Positions 5,067 to 12,812 of a DNA stretch of 15,509 nt are shown one piece after another. The position numbers and the translations under genes are program-made. Source of the stretch: an uncultured Lachnospiraceae bacterium (GTDB lineage: Bacteria; Bacillota; Clostridia; Lachnospirales; Lachnospiraceae); contig CAJURF010000001.1 in assembly GCA_910588825.1 (NCBI GenBank), positions 1-15,509 of the forward strand, in the 5' to 3' direction. How positions within the stretch are numbered: the first letter of the stretch is position 1; every line of letters starts with the position of its first letter. The notes beneath the pieces are model-generated. The model was not told the DNA's origin, did no database searches, and was given only the letters and a program-made list of their open reading frames with translations.

Positions 5067-6782
5067 TTATAACGCTGTCAAATCTTTTTTTAATAACTCC
5101 AGTTTTCTCCCGGCGTCCTCCAGGCTGGTGCCCTTGACGCCGAAATAATATTTGATTTTAGGCTCTGTACCAGAGGGCCGGACGCAGCACCACCCCTGGC
5201 CTTCCAGTTCAAAGTACAGCACATTGGAAACCGGAAGCCCGGTATCTTCGGTTTTTCCTGTCTGAATCTCTGTGCGTTTCCCTGTCTGATAATCGCGGAC
5301 AGCCAGTACCCGGCATCCGCCCAGCTTTTGGGGAGGTTTTTCCCGCAGCCCCGATAGAATATTCTGAATCTGCCTGGCCCCGTCGATTCCTTTTAAGGTC
5401 ACGGTCTTCAGTCCCTCCTGATAGAAGCCATATTTTTCATACAATTCCAGCATGGCATCCCAGAGGTTTTTCCCCTGCTGTCTGTAATACGCCGCTGCCT
5501 CACACAACAGCATTACCGCCACACAGGCGTCCTTGTCCCGTGCATAATCCCCTGCCAGACAGCCGTAACTTTCCTCCATGCCAAACACATATTGATAGGT
5601 ATGATTTTCTTCAAACAACCGGATCTGTTCCCCTATGTATTTAAACCCTGTGAGCACTTCCACCAGCGAAGCCCCGTATTCCTGTGATACAGCTCTTATC
5701 ATATCTGTGGTCACAATGGTCTTCACAAGGGCCGCATGTTCCGGCAGTGTATGCATCCGGGCGCGTTCCCGCAGAAGATACTCTCCTATGAGCACACCCG
5801 ACATGTTTCCCGTGAAACTTACATAGGTTCCATCTGCCTTCCTCACATATATGCCCAAGCGGTCTGCGTCTGGGTCAGTGGCCAGTACCAGGTCAGCTTC
5901 CACCTTCTGCGCAAGGGTCAGAGCCATGGTCCAGGCCCCTGCGTCCTCTGGATTGGGGTACGCCACAGTGGGAAAGGTGCCGTCCGGCTGTTCCTGCTCC
6001 GGCACCACATACACCTGAGTAAATCCCAGTTCCTCCAGAACACGGCGGACTGGGAGATTTCCTGAACCGTGAAGGGGTGTGTAGACAATTTTCATATTTT
6101 CTGCCGCCTGCCGGATGATTTCCGGATGGATGCTCTGCTTTTTCAGCTGTTCCAGATACAAATCGTCTATTTCACTTCCCACCATGTGGAAAAGTTCTTT
6201 TTTCACAGCTGTTTCCTGGTCTGTCATTTTTACCTGGGAAAAGTCTTCAATCCGATTAATCGCCTGTTGTATCCCTTTATCATGGGGAGGCAGGATTTGA
6301 GCCCCATCTTCCCAGTATACTTTATACCCATTGTACTCCCTGGGGTTATGGCTGGCGGTAATCACAATACCGGCGGTACACCCCAGATGCCTCACGGCAA
6401 AAGACAGCTCCGGCGTAGGGCGCAGGCTGTCAAACAGATAGGTGGGGATACCGTTGGCATTCAGGCACAGTGCCGCCTCCAGGGCGAATTCCGGGGACAT
6501 CTGCCTGGAGTCATAGGCAATAGCCGCCCCCCGTTCCTGCCCTCCTGTAGATAAAATATAGTCTGCCAGACCCTGTGTCGCCCGGCGGACTGTGTAGATA
6601 TTCATCCGGTTTGTTCCCGCACCCAGAATTCCCCGCAATCCCCCGGTGCCGAATGTGAGATGCTGATAGAAGCGGTCCTGTATCTCGGCTTCATCACCCT
6701 CTAAGTCCGCCAGCTCCCGGCGGATTTCCTCTGAAATGGCAGGATCTGTACGCCATTTTTCGTAAATCTCACGATACTCCAT
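5067..6782 (-). CDS. pgcA: Phosphoglucomutase/phosphomannomutase (alpha-D-phosphohexomutase)
   Basis: This 571-residue enzyme interconverts hexose 1-phosphates and 6-phosphates (glucose and/or mannose), supplying precursors for glycogen, UDP-glucose and surface polymers. It acts in the cytoplasm. All four signature regions are visible: TASHNP with the phosphoserine Ser144; the magnesium loop DPDADR (303-308); the sugar-binding loop GMEESYG (401-407); and the C-terminal phosphate-binding VRPSGTEPKIK at about 535. The N-terminal FGTGGLRGILGAGTNRMN is typical of the long bacterial phospho-sugar mutases like Bacillus PgcA, and the length agrees. The ATG at 6782 has AGGAGG upstream. It appears monocistronic, with terminators before (6825-6846) and after (5019-5053). 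Substrate preference, glucose or mannose, cannot be told from sequence; the symbol is by analogy. Confidence 0.92.
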   Translation of the reverse strand: MEYREIYEKWRTDPAISEEIRRELADLEGDEAEIQDRFYQHLTFGTGGLRGILGAGTNRMNIYTVRRATQGLADYILSTGGQERGAAIAYDSRQMSPEFALEAALCLNANGIPTYLFDSLRPTPELSFAVRHLGCTAGIVITASHNPREYNGYKVYWEDGAQILPPHDKGIQQAINRIEDFSQVKMTDQETAVKKELFHMVGSEIDDLYLEQLKKQSIHPEIIRQAAENMKIVYTPLHGSGNLPVRRVLEELGFTQVYVVPEQEQPDGTFPTVAYPNPEDAGAWTMALTLAQKVEADLVLATDPDADRLGIYVRKADGTYVSFTGNMSGVLIGEYLLRERARMHTLPEHAALVKTIVTTDMIRAVSQEYGASLVEVLTGFKYIGEQIRLFEENHTYQYVFGMEESYGCLAGDYARDKDACVAVMLLCEAAAYYRQQGKNLWDAMLELYEKYGFYQEGLKTVTLKGIDGARQIQNILSGLREKPPQKLGGCRVLAVRDYQTGKRTEIQTGKTEDTGLPVSNVLYFELEGQGWCCVRPSGTEPKIKYYFGVKGTSLEDAGRKLELLKKDLTAL

Positions 6783-6824
6783 GTATTTTTTGCCTCCTCC
6801 TGATTTTTAAGAACTACAATATAA

Positions 6825-6846
6825 AAAACTGTTTCTGCACAGTTTT
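6825..6846 (-). terminator. Terminator after the GNAT gene
   Basis: AAAACTGT (6825-6832) pairs with ACAGTTTT (6839-6846) around a 6-base loop. On the minus strand it is followed by a T-rich TTTTTTATATT stretch. It begins at the base after the GNAT stop codon, ending the three-gene operon. Confidence 0.7.
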
Positions 6847-7446
6847 CTAAACAGAATGGGCAGTCAATGTGTCATATTGCTCTTTTGTTAAAATTTCTTT
6901 CAGTGTATGCATTGCCTGTGTATATTGATTTTGATAATCTGAAAAAGTATCTGTTATCTGCAATTGAAACCCCTGCTGAATATATAAAAGAATAGCTTTG
7001 TAACTCCATGGCTGTGTGTGAATATACACTGGGAAACCGTCCATGCGCTGAAAAATCTCCATGGTCTTCTGACAGAGGGCTCTGCCCAGCTTTCTTCCCT
7101 GACAGGCAGGGGATACCACCAGCCAGTGAAGAGAGGATACCAGCCGGCCATTTTTTTCGTCCCGCCACGCAATGCAGGAGCCGGCGGCCCGGTCTTTTTC
7201 ATCCACTACGAAAATACAGCGTTTCTCTATTTCTTCCCTATAGCTGCAGTAAACAGACAAAAAATACTGTTCTGCCTCCTCCAGTGATGCAAAATCACCG
7301 ATCTCCCATTCTAATGCAGCCCATGTTTTTTCATCCCCTTTCTGAAACTTTCGGAAACGAAATCCCTCAGGCAGATGAATTTGTGCAGACTTATAGTCAC
7401 TGCACTTTAAAATAATATTATAAAAAGGTATGGTTCTGTCTGGCAT
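6847..7446 (-). CDS. GNAT-family N-acetyltransferase
   Basis: This 199-residue protein has a single GNAT acetyltransferase domain. The acetyl-CoA binding motif A is clear: LVVSPACQGRKLGRALCQ, with Q116-G-R-K-L-G-R-A in the usual Q/RxxGxG/A position. The preceding strand is CIAWRDEKNGRLVSSLHW, and the C-terminal AILLYIQQGFQL gives the motif-B helix and strand. The substrate cannot be predicted. The ATG at 7446 has AAGGAG upstream. It is the last gene of a probable operon with the DUF2971 and membrane-protein genes, 39 bases after the former. Family firm, function open. Confidence 0.85.
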   Translation of the reverse strand: MPDRTIPFYNIILKCSDYKSAQIHLPEGFRFRKFQKGDEKTWAALEWEIGDFASLEEAEQYFLSVYCSYREEIEKRCIFVVDEKDRAAGSCIAWRDEKNGRLVSSLHWLVVSPACQGRKLGRALCQKTMEIFQRMDGFPVYIHTQPWSYKAILLYIQQGFQLQITDTFSDYQNQYTQAMHTLKEILTKEQYDTLTAHSV

Positions 7447-7485
7447 TTTCCTATATCTCCTTGTGATTTCTGTCCGGATGGAGGA

Positions 7486-8433
7486 TTAATACCGCAGAGG
7501 AATCTTCGATTCCCTCACCGGTATCACAATATTCTCGTTCCTCAGAAAGTACTGCATCCCTTTTACAGCCAGGTCGCTGTCAATTTTGGGTCCGGCTGTG
7601 ATGGAACAGATGGGATTGTTCCGCTCTTCTTCTTTGTAATTCACGATAATATAGGGAATCAGCGACTGATCCTTTTCCCGGAAATGTATGGGAATCACCG
7701 GCACCATATCCCTGGGGCCCTGCTCGTGGAAGGCCCAGAAAACAAAGCGGTATTCCTGTTCGTCACAAAAACAGTCCTTTTTGAAAAACATGGAGTACAC
7801 AAAACAGCAGACAGAGAATTCTTCCATAAACCCCTGAAGGTCTTTGTGAATAATCATTTTGTCTTCCGAGAGCAGTTTTTCTTTTAATTTTTTCCGGCTG
7901 GCATCCTTCTCATCCAGAATGCGGAACAGGGTCTTTTCCACCAGATCCTGCTGTTTCTTCTTGTCATAGATCACATACCCATCCAGCCGGATGCCCTCTG
8001 GAATGCCCTTGGCCAGCCTTTTATAATCAAATTCCAGACAGTATCCCTGGGATTGGGAAAACTCCGTCCACAGCATAAGACTGTCCTTGGCTTTAGAAAA
8101 GGACAGAACATACCATCCAGAAAGTATCAGGTCTTTCATACTACCGTGAAAAATCTCCAGCCGCTCTTTCAGCACATGCATGAAAATTTTTTGATTCTGC
8201 GGATTGGGAATTATTTTTGCACAAACTTTCCGAATCACCTTAAATGCATAATAAAATTCATATTTGTCATTTAAAAAGTCACTCTTTGTCACCCAGAAAG
8301 AATGATCCATGACTATCCCTTTCAAAGCGCTCAAGTCCGTATAATGGTACAGCCGTTCTCCGGACCGGCACTGTGGTATGGGAAGCCATTCTTTTCTGTG
8401 TTTCATAAAAATATCTGTCAACAGCTGTTCCAT
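7486..8433 (-). CDS. DUF2971-family protein
   Basis: This 315-residue protein matches the DUF2971 pattern: LYHYTDLSALKGI (residues 28-40), SFWVTKSDFLNDKYEF (45-60), YVLSFSKAKDSLMLWTEF (108-125) and the C-terminal CDEQEYRFVFW (223-233). The function of the family is not established. The order H-Y near the N-terminus, an aromatic-rich FLND…EF segment, and a late EQEYR recalls the H-Y-E layout of ADP-ribosyltransferase folds such as DarT; this is my inference only. There are many charged residues and no signal peptide, so it is probably cytosolic. The ATG at 8433 has AGGAGG 7 bases upstream. It sits between the membrane-protein and GNAT genes (gaps of 32 and 39 bases) in an apparent operon. Homologues also occur in defence-rich loci. 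Confidence 0.8.
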   Translation of the reverse strand: MEQLLTDIFMKHRKEWLPIPQCRSGERLYHYTDLSALKGIVMDHSFWVTKSDFLNDKYEFYYAFKVIRKVCAKIIPNPQNQKIFMHVLKERLEIFHGSMKDLILSGWYVLSFSKAKDSLMLWTEFSQSQGYCLEFDYKRLAKGIPEGIRLDGYVIYDKKKQQDLVEKTLFRILDEKDASRKKLKEKLLSEDKMIIHKDLQGFMEEFSVCCFVYSMFFKKDCFCDEQEYRFVFWAFHEQGPRDMVPVIPIHFREKDQSLIPYIIVNYKEEERNNPICSITAGPKIDSDLAVKGMQYFLRNENIVIPVRESKIPLRY

Positions 8434-8465
8434 CTGTCATCCTCCTGGTCTTGTGAAGCAGTCAG

Positions 8466-9047
8466 CTACATGTCAGAACATTGGAAATCCCTGCCGGGTT
8501 TATTGCGGTAATAGAAAAATACAGCCGCCTCATACATGGGAAAACAAATGCTGAATACAATATGTAAGATTAAAACATTTCCCTGGCAATAGCGGGATAA
8601 AATCTGATAATCCACCAGCGCCCGCAGTCCATTTAGTACGGCAGTGCCCGCCAGAGCCAGCAGAAAAATAATCAGAGCCGCCAAAATCATCACCCCTGTC
8701 AGCGGGATGACAATGATAGTATTAGAACCGGCCAGAATCCCGGCAACAGCCAGAATCACTGTCAGACCTGCCACAAAACCAGTGACAATTCCCACCACAA
8801 AAGGCAGCAGGATCATCCAAATGCCCGGCTCTTTTATGGTTTTCCCCCTCAGTGTAATAGGACCTGCCAGCTTTCCCTGGAGATATTTCCGGGCAAACGG
8901 CACAAATGCCAGCCATTCGTTGTCCATGCCCGCCTGCCGCGCTATGGCATGAAGGCCCATGCCGTACAATATATATTCTGCCAGCGCAGCCGCAGCGCTG
9001 ACAGACAGACACAGCATATAAAATAGAAAAATCAAAGTATTCATCAT
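8466..9047 (-). CDS. Small multi-pass membrane protein of a clostridial family
   Basis: This 193-residue protein has an N-terminal helix (about 5-27), a polar loop, and then long hydrophobic stretches (about 76-100, 103-145 and 160-180), giving some four to five membrane spans. The loop AIARQAGMDNEWLAFVPFARKYLQGKLAG resembles a motif common in clostridial membrane proteins (‘AKRRG…PWLAWIPVG…LG’). The C-terminal FYYRNKPGRDF is also typical. Its biochemical role is unknown to me. The ATG at 9047 has an AGGAAAG site upstream; a second ATG follows directly. It is the first gene of the probable operon with DUF2971 and GNAT genes, behind an extended -10 promoter. Confidence 0.7.
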   Translation of the reverse strand: MMNTLIFLFYMLCLSVSAAAALAEYILYGMGLHAIARQAGMDNEWLAFVPFARKYLQGKLAGPITLRGKTIKEPGIWMILLPFVVGIVTGFVAGLTVILAVAGILAGSNTIIVIPLTGVMILAALIIFLLALAGTAVLNGLRALVDYQILSRYCQGNVLILHIVFSICFPMYEAAVFFYYRNKPGRDFQCSDM

Positions 9048-9085
9048 ATTCTTTCCTGACCGCCTTTCTGAAAGCTATTCCTGCT

Positions 9086-9091
9086 ATTTTA
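9086..9091 (-). promoter_or_regulatory. Extended -10 for the 9047-6847 operon
   Basis: On the minus strand TGTTAAAAT gives TGN plus a TAAAAT hexamer (5 of 6 matches). The -35 region is weak, as is usual for extended -10 promoters. It lies 38 bases upstream of the membrane-protein start. Confidence 0.45.
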
Positions 9092-9102
9092 ACACATTTT
9101 TA

Positions 9103-9131
9103 TGGAAAAAGGAATCTTTTCATGATACAAT
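9103..9131 (+). promoter_or_regulatory. Promoter of the traX-like gene
   Basis: TGGAAA (9103-9108), a 17-base spacer and TACAAT (9126-9131) with an extended -10 TG. The -35 matches 4 of 6 and the -10 matches 5 of 6. The gene starts 45 bases downstream. Confidence 0.5.
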
Positions 9132-9176
9132 GATGGGCGGTTATCAAATGACAGCAGCTTTTATAAGGAGAAAATT

Positions 9177-9899
9177 ATGAATCTGCCTTTAACAAAACAA
9201 ACTTCTGATGAAAACACCGCCCGGTTTTATCAGATTTTCAGCTCCAGCGCTTTGAAAATAATTGCGGTAATCACCATGTTCATCGACCATTTCGGCTATG
9301 GGCTGGTATATTGGAGTGATGAGCGGGTCTCTTATTACCAGCTCTGCAGGGATATCGGCAGGATTGCCTTTCCCATCTATTGCTTTCTTCTAGTGGAAGG
9401 TTTTTATTACACTAAAAGCCGCATACGCTATGCCTGCAATCTCCTGATTTTTGGAATCCTCTCGGAACTTCCTTTTAACTGGTTCATCGGAAACCAGCTG
9501 TGGGTGCCTGACTACCAGAATGTATTCTTTACACTGCTTTTAGGACTGCTGGCGATCTGGGGCATGGAAAAGCTCTGGGGGAAATGGCCTCTCATGTGCC
9601 TGCCGCTGGCAGCAGCCATGGGGGCGGCTTATCTGCTGCACACAGACTATGATTATAAGGGCGTGCTGCTAATCGCCGTCCTCTATCTGCTGCGCAGCTA
9701 TCCCCTGCCCCGCTTTTTCGCAGGAGCCCTGTGCCTTTACTGGGAATGGAAAGCTATTTTCGCCTGGATTCCCATTACCCTGTATAATGGAAAACGCGGC
9801 TGGATGAAAGGACCAGTGCTGAAATATCTGTTCTACATCTTTTACCCGGCCCACCTGTTGCTGCTGGCGTATCTGCGGCGGCGCTTTTTCCATATCTGA
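9177..9899 (+). CDS. TraX-family integral membrane protein
   Basis: This 240-residue membrane protein matches the TraX family: an opening hydrophobic helix with KIIAVITMFIDHFGY, then LCRDIGRIAFPIYCFLLVEGFYYTKS, RYACNLLIFGILSELPFNW, and a closing FYIFYPAHLLLLAYLRRRF. About seven to eight membrane spans follow. TraX of the F plasmid acetylates pilin, but chromosomal copies in Firmicutes sit alone and are not tied to conjugation; they are probably membrane acyltransferases of unknown substrate. No other transfer genes are seen here. The ATG at 9177 has AGGAGA 5 bases upstream. It stands alone on the + strand between a divergent operon and a convergent one. Family firm; function open. Confidence 0.88.
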   Translation: MNLPLTKQTSDENTARFYQIFSSSALKIIAVITMFIDHFGYGLVYWSDERVSYYQLCRDIGRIAFPIYCFLLVEGFYYTKSRIRYACNLLIFGILSELPFNWFIGNQLWVPDYQNVFFTLLLGLLAIWGMEKLWGKWPLMCLPLAAAMGAAYLLHTDYDYKGVLLIAVLYLLRSYPLPRFFAGALCLYWEWKAIFAWIPITLYNGKRGWMKGPVLKYLFYIFYPAHLLLLAYLRRRFFHI

Positions 9900-9905
9900 A
9901 GACAG

Positions 9906-9937
9906 ATATAGAAACTGACATAAATCTGTTTCTGTAT
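9906..9937. terminator. Terminator between convergent genes
   Basis: ATATAGAAAC pairs with GTTTCTGTAT (one G-U pair) around a 12-base loop. It begins 7 bases after the traX-like stop and is followed by TTTC. The stem is AT-rich, so the strength is uncertain. Confidence 0.45.
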
Positions 9938-9942
9938 TTCAG

Positions 9943-9967
9943 AATGCCGCTGGCGAATTGAGGCATT
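9943..9967 (-). terminator. Possible terminator after the beta-helix gene
   Basis: AATGCC (9943-9948) pairs with GGCATT (9962-9967) around a 13-base loop, 15 bases after the stop on the minus strand. No good T tract follows directly. Confidence 0.35.
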
Positions 9968-9982
9968 TCCTGCCCATACAGC

Positions 9983-10648
9983 TTACCTCCTGCCCACAAT
10001 CTCCCCAGCCTGCTTATAGATGCTTCCCCCAGGCACGCATCCTCTCACAAAAGACAGGGGATATATGTGGGATTCCCTGCCGATAACTGTCCCTGGATTC
10101 AGCACAGACCCACAGCCCACTTCCACTAAGTCTCCAAGCACCGCCCCGAATTTTTTCCGGCCTGTCTCCATCCTCTGTCCGTCTGCCTTTACCACCACCA
10201 GTTGTTTGTCAGACTTTACGTTGGAGCATATGGAACCTGCCCCCATATGGGCCCGGTAACCCAGTATGGAATCTCCCACATAATTATAATGGGGCACCTG
10301 AACCTTGTGGAACAGCACGCAGTTTTTCAACTCAGTGGAATTTCCCACCACTGCACCCGCCCCCACAATCACATCCCCACGGATGAAGGCACAGTGGCGG
10401 ATCTCCGCCTCTTCTCCGATAATGGCCGGACCGTTGATACAGGCGGTATCGGCTATTTTTGCAGATTTTGCCACCCACAAGTGTTCCCCCCGCTGTTCAT
10501 ATTCTTCCGGATTCAGCTGTCTGCCTGTCTCCAGGATAAAATCATGGATCTCCCCCAGGACTTCCCAGGGATATATTTTCCCTGAAAAAAGTTCTGCTGC
10601 CTCTGTATGGGATAAATCTAAAAGTTTTTCAATGGTATATTCTTTCAT
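9983..10648 (-). CDS. Left-handed beta-helix protein related to the GlmU acetyltransferase domain
   Basis: This 221-residue protein consists of a short helical N-terminus (1-50) and a hexapeptide-repeat beta-helix (about 58-200). The stretch GNSTELKNC, then VPHYNYVGDSILG, then AHMGAGSICSN parallels the acetyltransferase half of GlmU; His120 falls where GlmU has its catalytic histidine in AGHLTYLGD. The nucleotidyltransferase half is absent, so it should not make UDP-GlcNAc by itself, although such genes are often named pyrophosphorylases. It is probably a sugar or sugar-phosphate acyltransferase of unknown substrate. An in-frame start 19 codons upstream would overlap topB; the ATG at 10648 has AAAGGAG upstream, inside the last topB codons. 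Its start is one base after the topB stop, so translation is probably coupled. Confidence 0.8.
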   Translation of the reverse strand: MKEYTIEKLLDLSHTEAAELFSGKIYPWEVLGEIHDFILETGRQLNPEEYEQRGEHLWVAKSAKIADTACINGPAIIGEEAEIRHCAFIRGDVIVGAGAVVGNSTELKNCVLFHKVQVPHYNYVGDSILGYRAHMGAGSICSNVKSDKQLVVVKADGQRMETGRKKFGAVLGDLVEVGCGSVLNPGTVIGRESHIYPLSFVRGCVPGGSIYKQAGEIVGRR

Positions 10649-10649
10649 G

Positions 10650-12653
10650 TTATTTTGCTCCTTTATAATTATTTGCCGCCGCGTCATAGAAACTGCGCAG
10701 GGCATACTGATTATTCAGGTTCATCACTGCCTGGGTGTGGCGGCGGATAAAATGTTCCAGTTTTTCCATATATTCCTCAGGGGTAATGGTGCCCTCAGCC
10801 ACATAGGTGAGCCCCTTCTCCCAGCTGGCCGTCAATTCCGGATTCAGCAGGGAGCGTATGGAGCAGCTGACTACATCATACACCATTTCCCCGAAAAGTG
10901 TAGGGGTAATTACCTGTGTTTTTTTATTTAGCGCCAGATACTTGATGTTTACCAGCTTTTTCAGAATCTCCGCCCGGGTGGCGCTGGTGCCGATTCCGCT
11001 GCCCTTTATCTGGGCACGCAGCTCTTCGTCTTCGATCAGCTGTCCGGCATTTTCCATTGCCAGAATCATGGTTCCGGAGTTGTACCGCTTGGGCGGCGTG
11101 GTCTCCCCTTCTTTCACAAAGAGCTTCTTTACCGGCACGCGGCTTCCCTTCCGCAGTCCCTGGAGATCCTTCAGCATCTGTGTATCGCAGGCGGTCTCCT
11201 CCCCCTCTGCCGAATCTTCTTTCTTTTGCTTTGCAAAGGATGCAGAGGCTATTTTCAGGTAGCCTTCTTCCATCAGAACCTTAAACCCAGAGAAGAAAAA
11301 CTCTTCTTTTATTTTAAGCGTGATCTGGATTTTTTGATACACCGCCGGAGGATAAAAGATACTCAGGAAACGGCGGACAATGATTTCATATACCCTCTGG
11401 GAGTTGGTCCCCAGCCTGGACAAAGTCCCCAGCCCTTGACCAGTTGGAATAATGGCGTAATGGTCTGTAATCTTCTTGTCATTCACGTACCGGGATTTTC
11501 CAATAGCTGTATAAGAACCTTCCTCTAAGATTCCCCCGGCGATATTCCCGCAGATGTTGTAGCTGCTCAGACCGGACAAGTTCCTGCGTATCTCCTTTGC
11601 CGCTGCAGTGGACAGTACTCTGGCGTCTGTACGGGGGTAGGTAACCAGCTTTTTCTCATATAACTCCTGCACCACACGAAGTGTCTCGTCGGGGCTGATT
11701 TTAAACAGTTTCGAACATACATTCTGAAGCTCCGCCAGATTAAACAAAAGAGGCGGGCTTTTTTTCTCTTTTTTCCTCTCTGCTTTCAGCACCACTGCCT
11801 CTACGGGCTGGGGCTGGCTCAAATCCCCGATAAGAGTTTTTGCGTCCTCTCTGTTTTTCCAGCCGTTTTCCTTATATAATTTAGGGGATTGATAATAGCG
11901 GCTCCCCTCCACAGCCCGCCATTCTCCCTGAAAATGTCCGGACTGCATAGCGAAGTCTGCCAGTACACGGAAAAAAGGGGTCTTTACAAATTCCCGGATT
12001 TCCCGCTCCCGCCGGACCACCATACCCAGCACACAGGTCATGACCCTGCCCACGGAAACCGCCTGATAATCTGAACGCAGGTAATTACTCATGCTGCCCG
12101 CATATTTCAGAGAGAGCAGCCTGGAAAAATTAATTCCCATCAGATAGTCTTCTTTCGCCCGCAGATAAGCCGATGCGGATAGATTGTCATATTCAGACAG
12201 ATCTTTTGCCTCCCGGATTCCCCTGAGGATTTCTTCTTCCGTCTGGGAATCAATCCACACACGTTTCCTGACTTTTCCCTGTACCTGGGCCATCTGTTCC
12301 ACCAGACGGTAAATATACTCTCCTTCTCTCCCGGAATCGGTGCACACATAGATAGTGTCCACATCCGGCCGGTTCAACAGCCCGCTGACAATTTCATACT
12401 GTTCCTTTACTGCCGGTATTACCTCATACTGGAATTCGGCAGGCAAAAAAGGCAGAGTATCCAGACTCCACCTTTTATATTTCACATCATATTTTTCCGG
12501 ATAGCTCATTGTGATCAGATGTCCCACGCACCAGGTGACAACCGCATCTTCCGATTCCAGATATCCATTGCGCCTTGCCCCGTTGATTTTCAGAGCTTTT
12601 GCAAATTCCTGCGCCACGCTGGGCTTTTCTGCTATGTATAAAGATTTTGCCAT
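10650..12653 (-). CDS. topB: DNA topoisomerase III (type IA)
   Basis: This 667-residue enzyme relaxes and decatenates DNA through a transient 5'-phosphotyrosine strand break. The TOPRIM domain is at the N-terminus (SLYIAEKPSVAQEFAKAL; acidic metal site CTDSGREGE at 104-112). The segment SVGRVMTCVLGMVVRRE (200-216) and the active-site loop VTYPRTD, with catalytic Tyr339, are intact. No C-terminal zinc ribbon is seen; the protein ends in LRSFYDAAANNYKGAK. Length suits bacterial TopB. Many TopB genes travel on integrative elements, but no mobile genes are near, so this looks like a chromosomal copy. It has its own strong promoter (12746-12718), and the beta-helix gene follows immediately. Confidence 0.93.
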   Translation of the reverse strand: MAKSLYIAEKPSVAQEFAKALKINGARRNGYLESEDAVVTWCVGHLITMSYPEKYDVKYKRWSLDTLPFLPAEFQYEVIPAVKEQYEIVSGLLNRPDVDTIYVCTDSGREGEYIYRLVEQMAQVQGKVRKRVWIDSQTEEEILRGIREAKDLSEYDNLSASAYLRAKEDYLMGINFSRLLSLKYAGSMSNYLRSDYQAVSVGRVMTCVLGMVVRREREIREFVKTPFFRVLADFAMQSGHFQGEWRAVEGSRYYQSPKLYKENGWKNREDAKTLIGDLSQPQPVEAVVLKAERKKEKKSPPLLFNLAELQNVCSKLFKISPDETLRVVQELYEKKLVTYPRTDARVLSTAAAKEIRRNLSGLSSYNICGNIAGGILEEGSYTAIGKSRYVNDKKITDHYAIIPTGQGLGTLSRLGTNSQRVYEIIVRRFLSIFYPPAVYQKIQITLKIKEEFFFSGFKVLMEEGYLKIASASFAKQKKEDSAEGEETACDTQMLKDLQGLRKGSRVPVKKLFVKEGETTPPKRYNSGTMILAMENAGQLIEDEELRAQIKGSGIGTSATRAEILKKLVNIKYLALNKKTQVITPTLFGEMVYDVVSCSIRSLLNPELTASWEKGLTYVAEGTITPEEYMEKLEHFIRRHTQAVMNLNNQYALRSFYDAAANNYKGAK

Positions 12654-12717
12654 GTTTTTATCTCACACTTATTCTTTGCAAATGTTGTTTTTCAATTGAT
12701 TCGAGTTCATGTTTTTT

Positions 12718-12746
12718 ATCATATCAAATTGTAGATTGTATGTCAA
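12718..12746 (-). promoter_or_regulatory. topB promoter
   Basis: On the minus strand a perfect TTGACA (12746-12741), a 17-base spacer and TATGAT (12723-12718, 5 of 6) form a strong promoter. It gives a 5' leader of roughly 55-60 bases before the topB ATG, with a poor ribosome binding site in it. Confidence 0.75.
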
Positions 12747-12752
12747 CCGGAA

Positions 12753-12781
12753 TTGTATCTTTTCCTTTTTAGTGATAAAAT
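12753..12781 (+). promoter_or_regulatory. Candidate promoter of the amidohydrolase gene
   Basis: TTGTAT (12753-12758), a 17-base spacer and TAAAAT (12776-12781, 5 of 6). The -35 is weak. It is back-to-back with the topB promoter, the two -35 hexamers being 6 bases apart, so the two may compete. Confidence 0.45.
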
Positions 12782-12812
12782 GATCAGACAACCACTTGAG
12801 GAGGAATGGAAC

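Noticed and set aside
6783..6824. Promoter of the phosphohexomutase gene
   Set aside because: Only a weak TATATT-like -10 without a matching -35 could be found, so none is annotated.
9177..9899. Evidence for a conjugative element from the TraX-like gene
   Set aside because: No relaxase, coupling protein or integrase is nearby, and chromosomal TraX-like genes are common in Firmicutes.
10649..10705. N-terminal extension of 19 codons for the beta-helix protein
   Set aside because: It would overlap topB and has no ribosome site; the ATG at 10648 has AAAGGAG.
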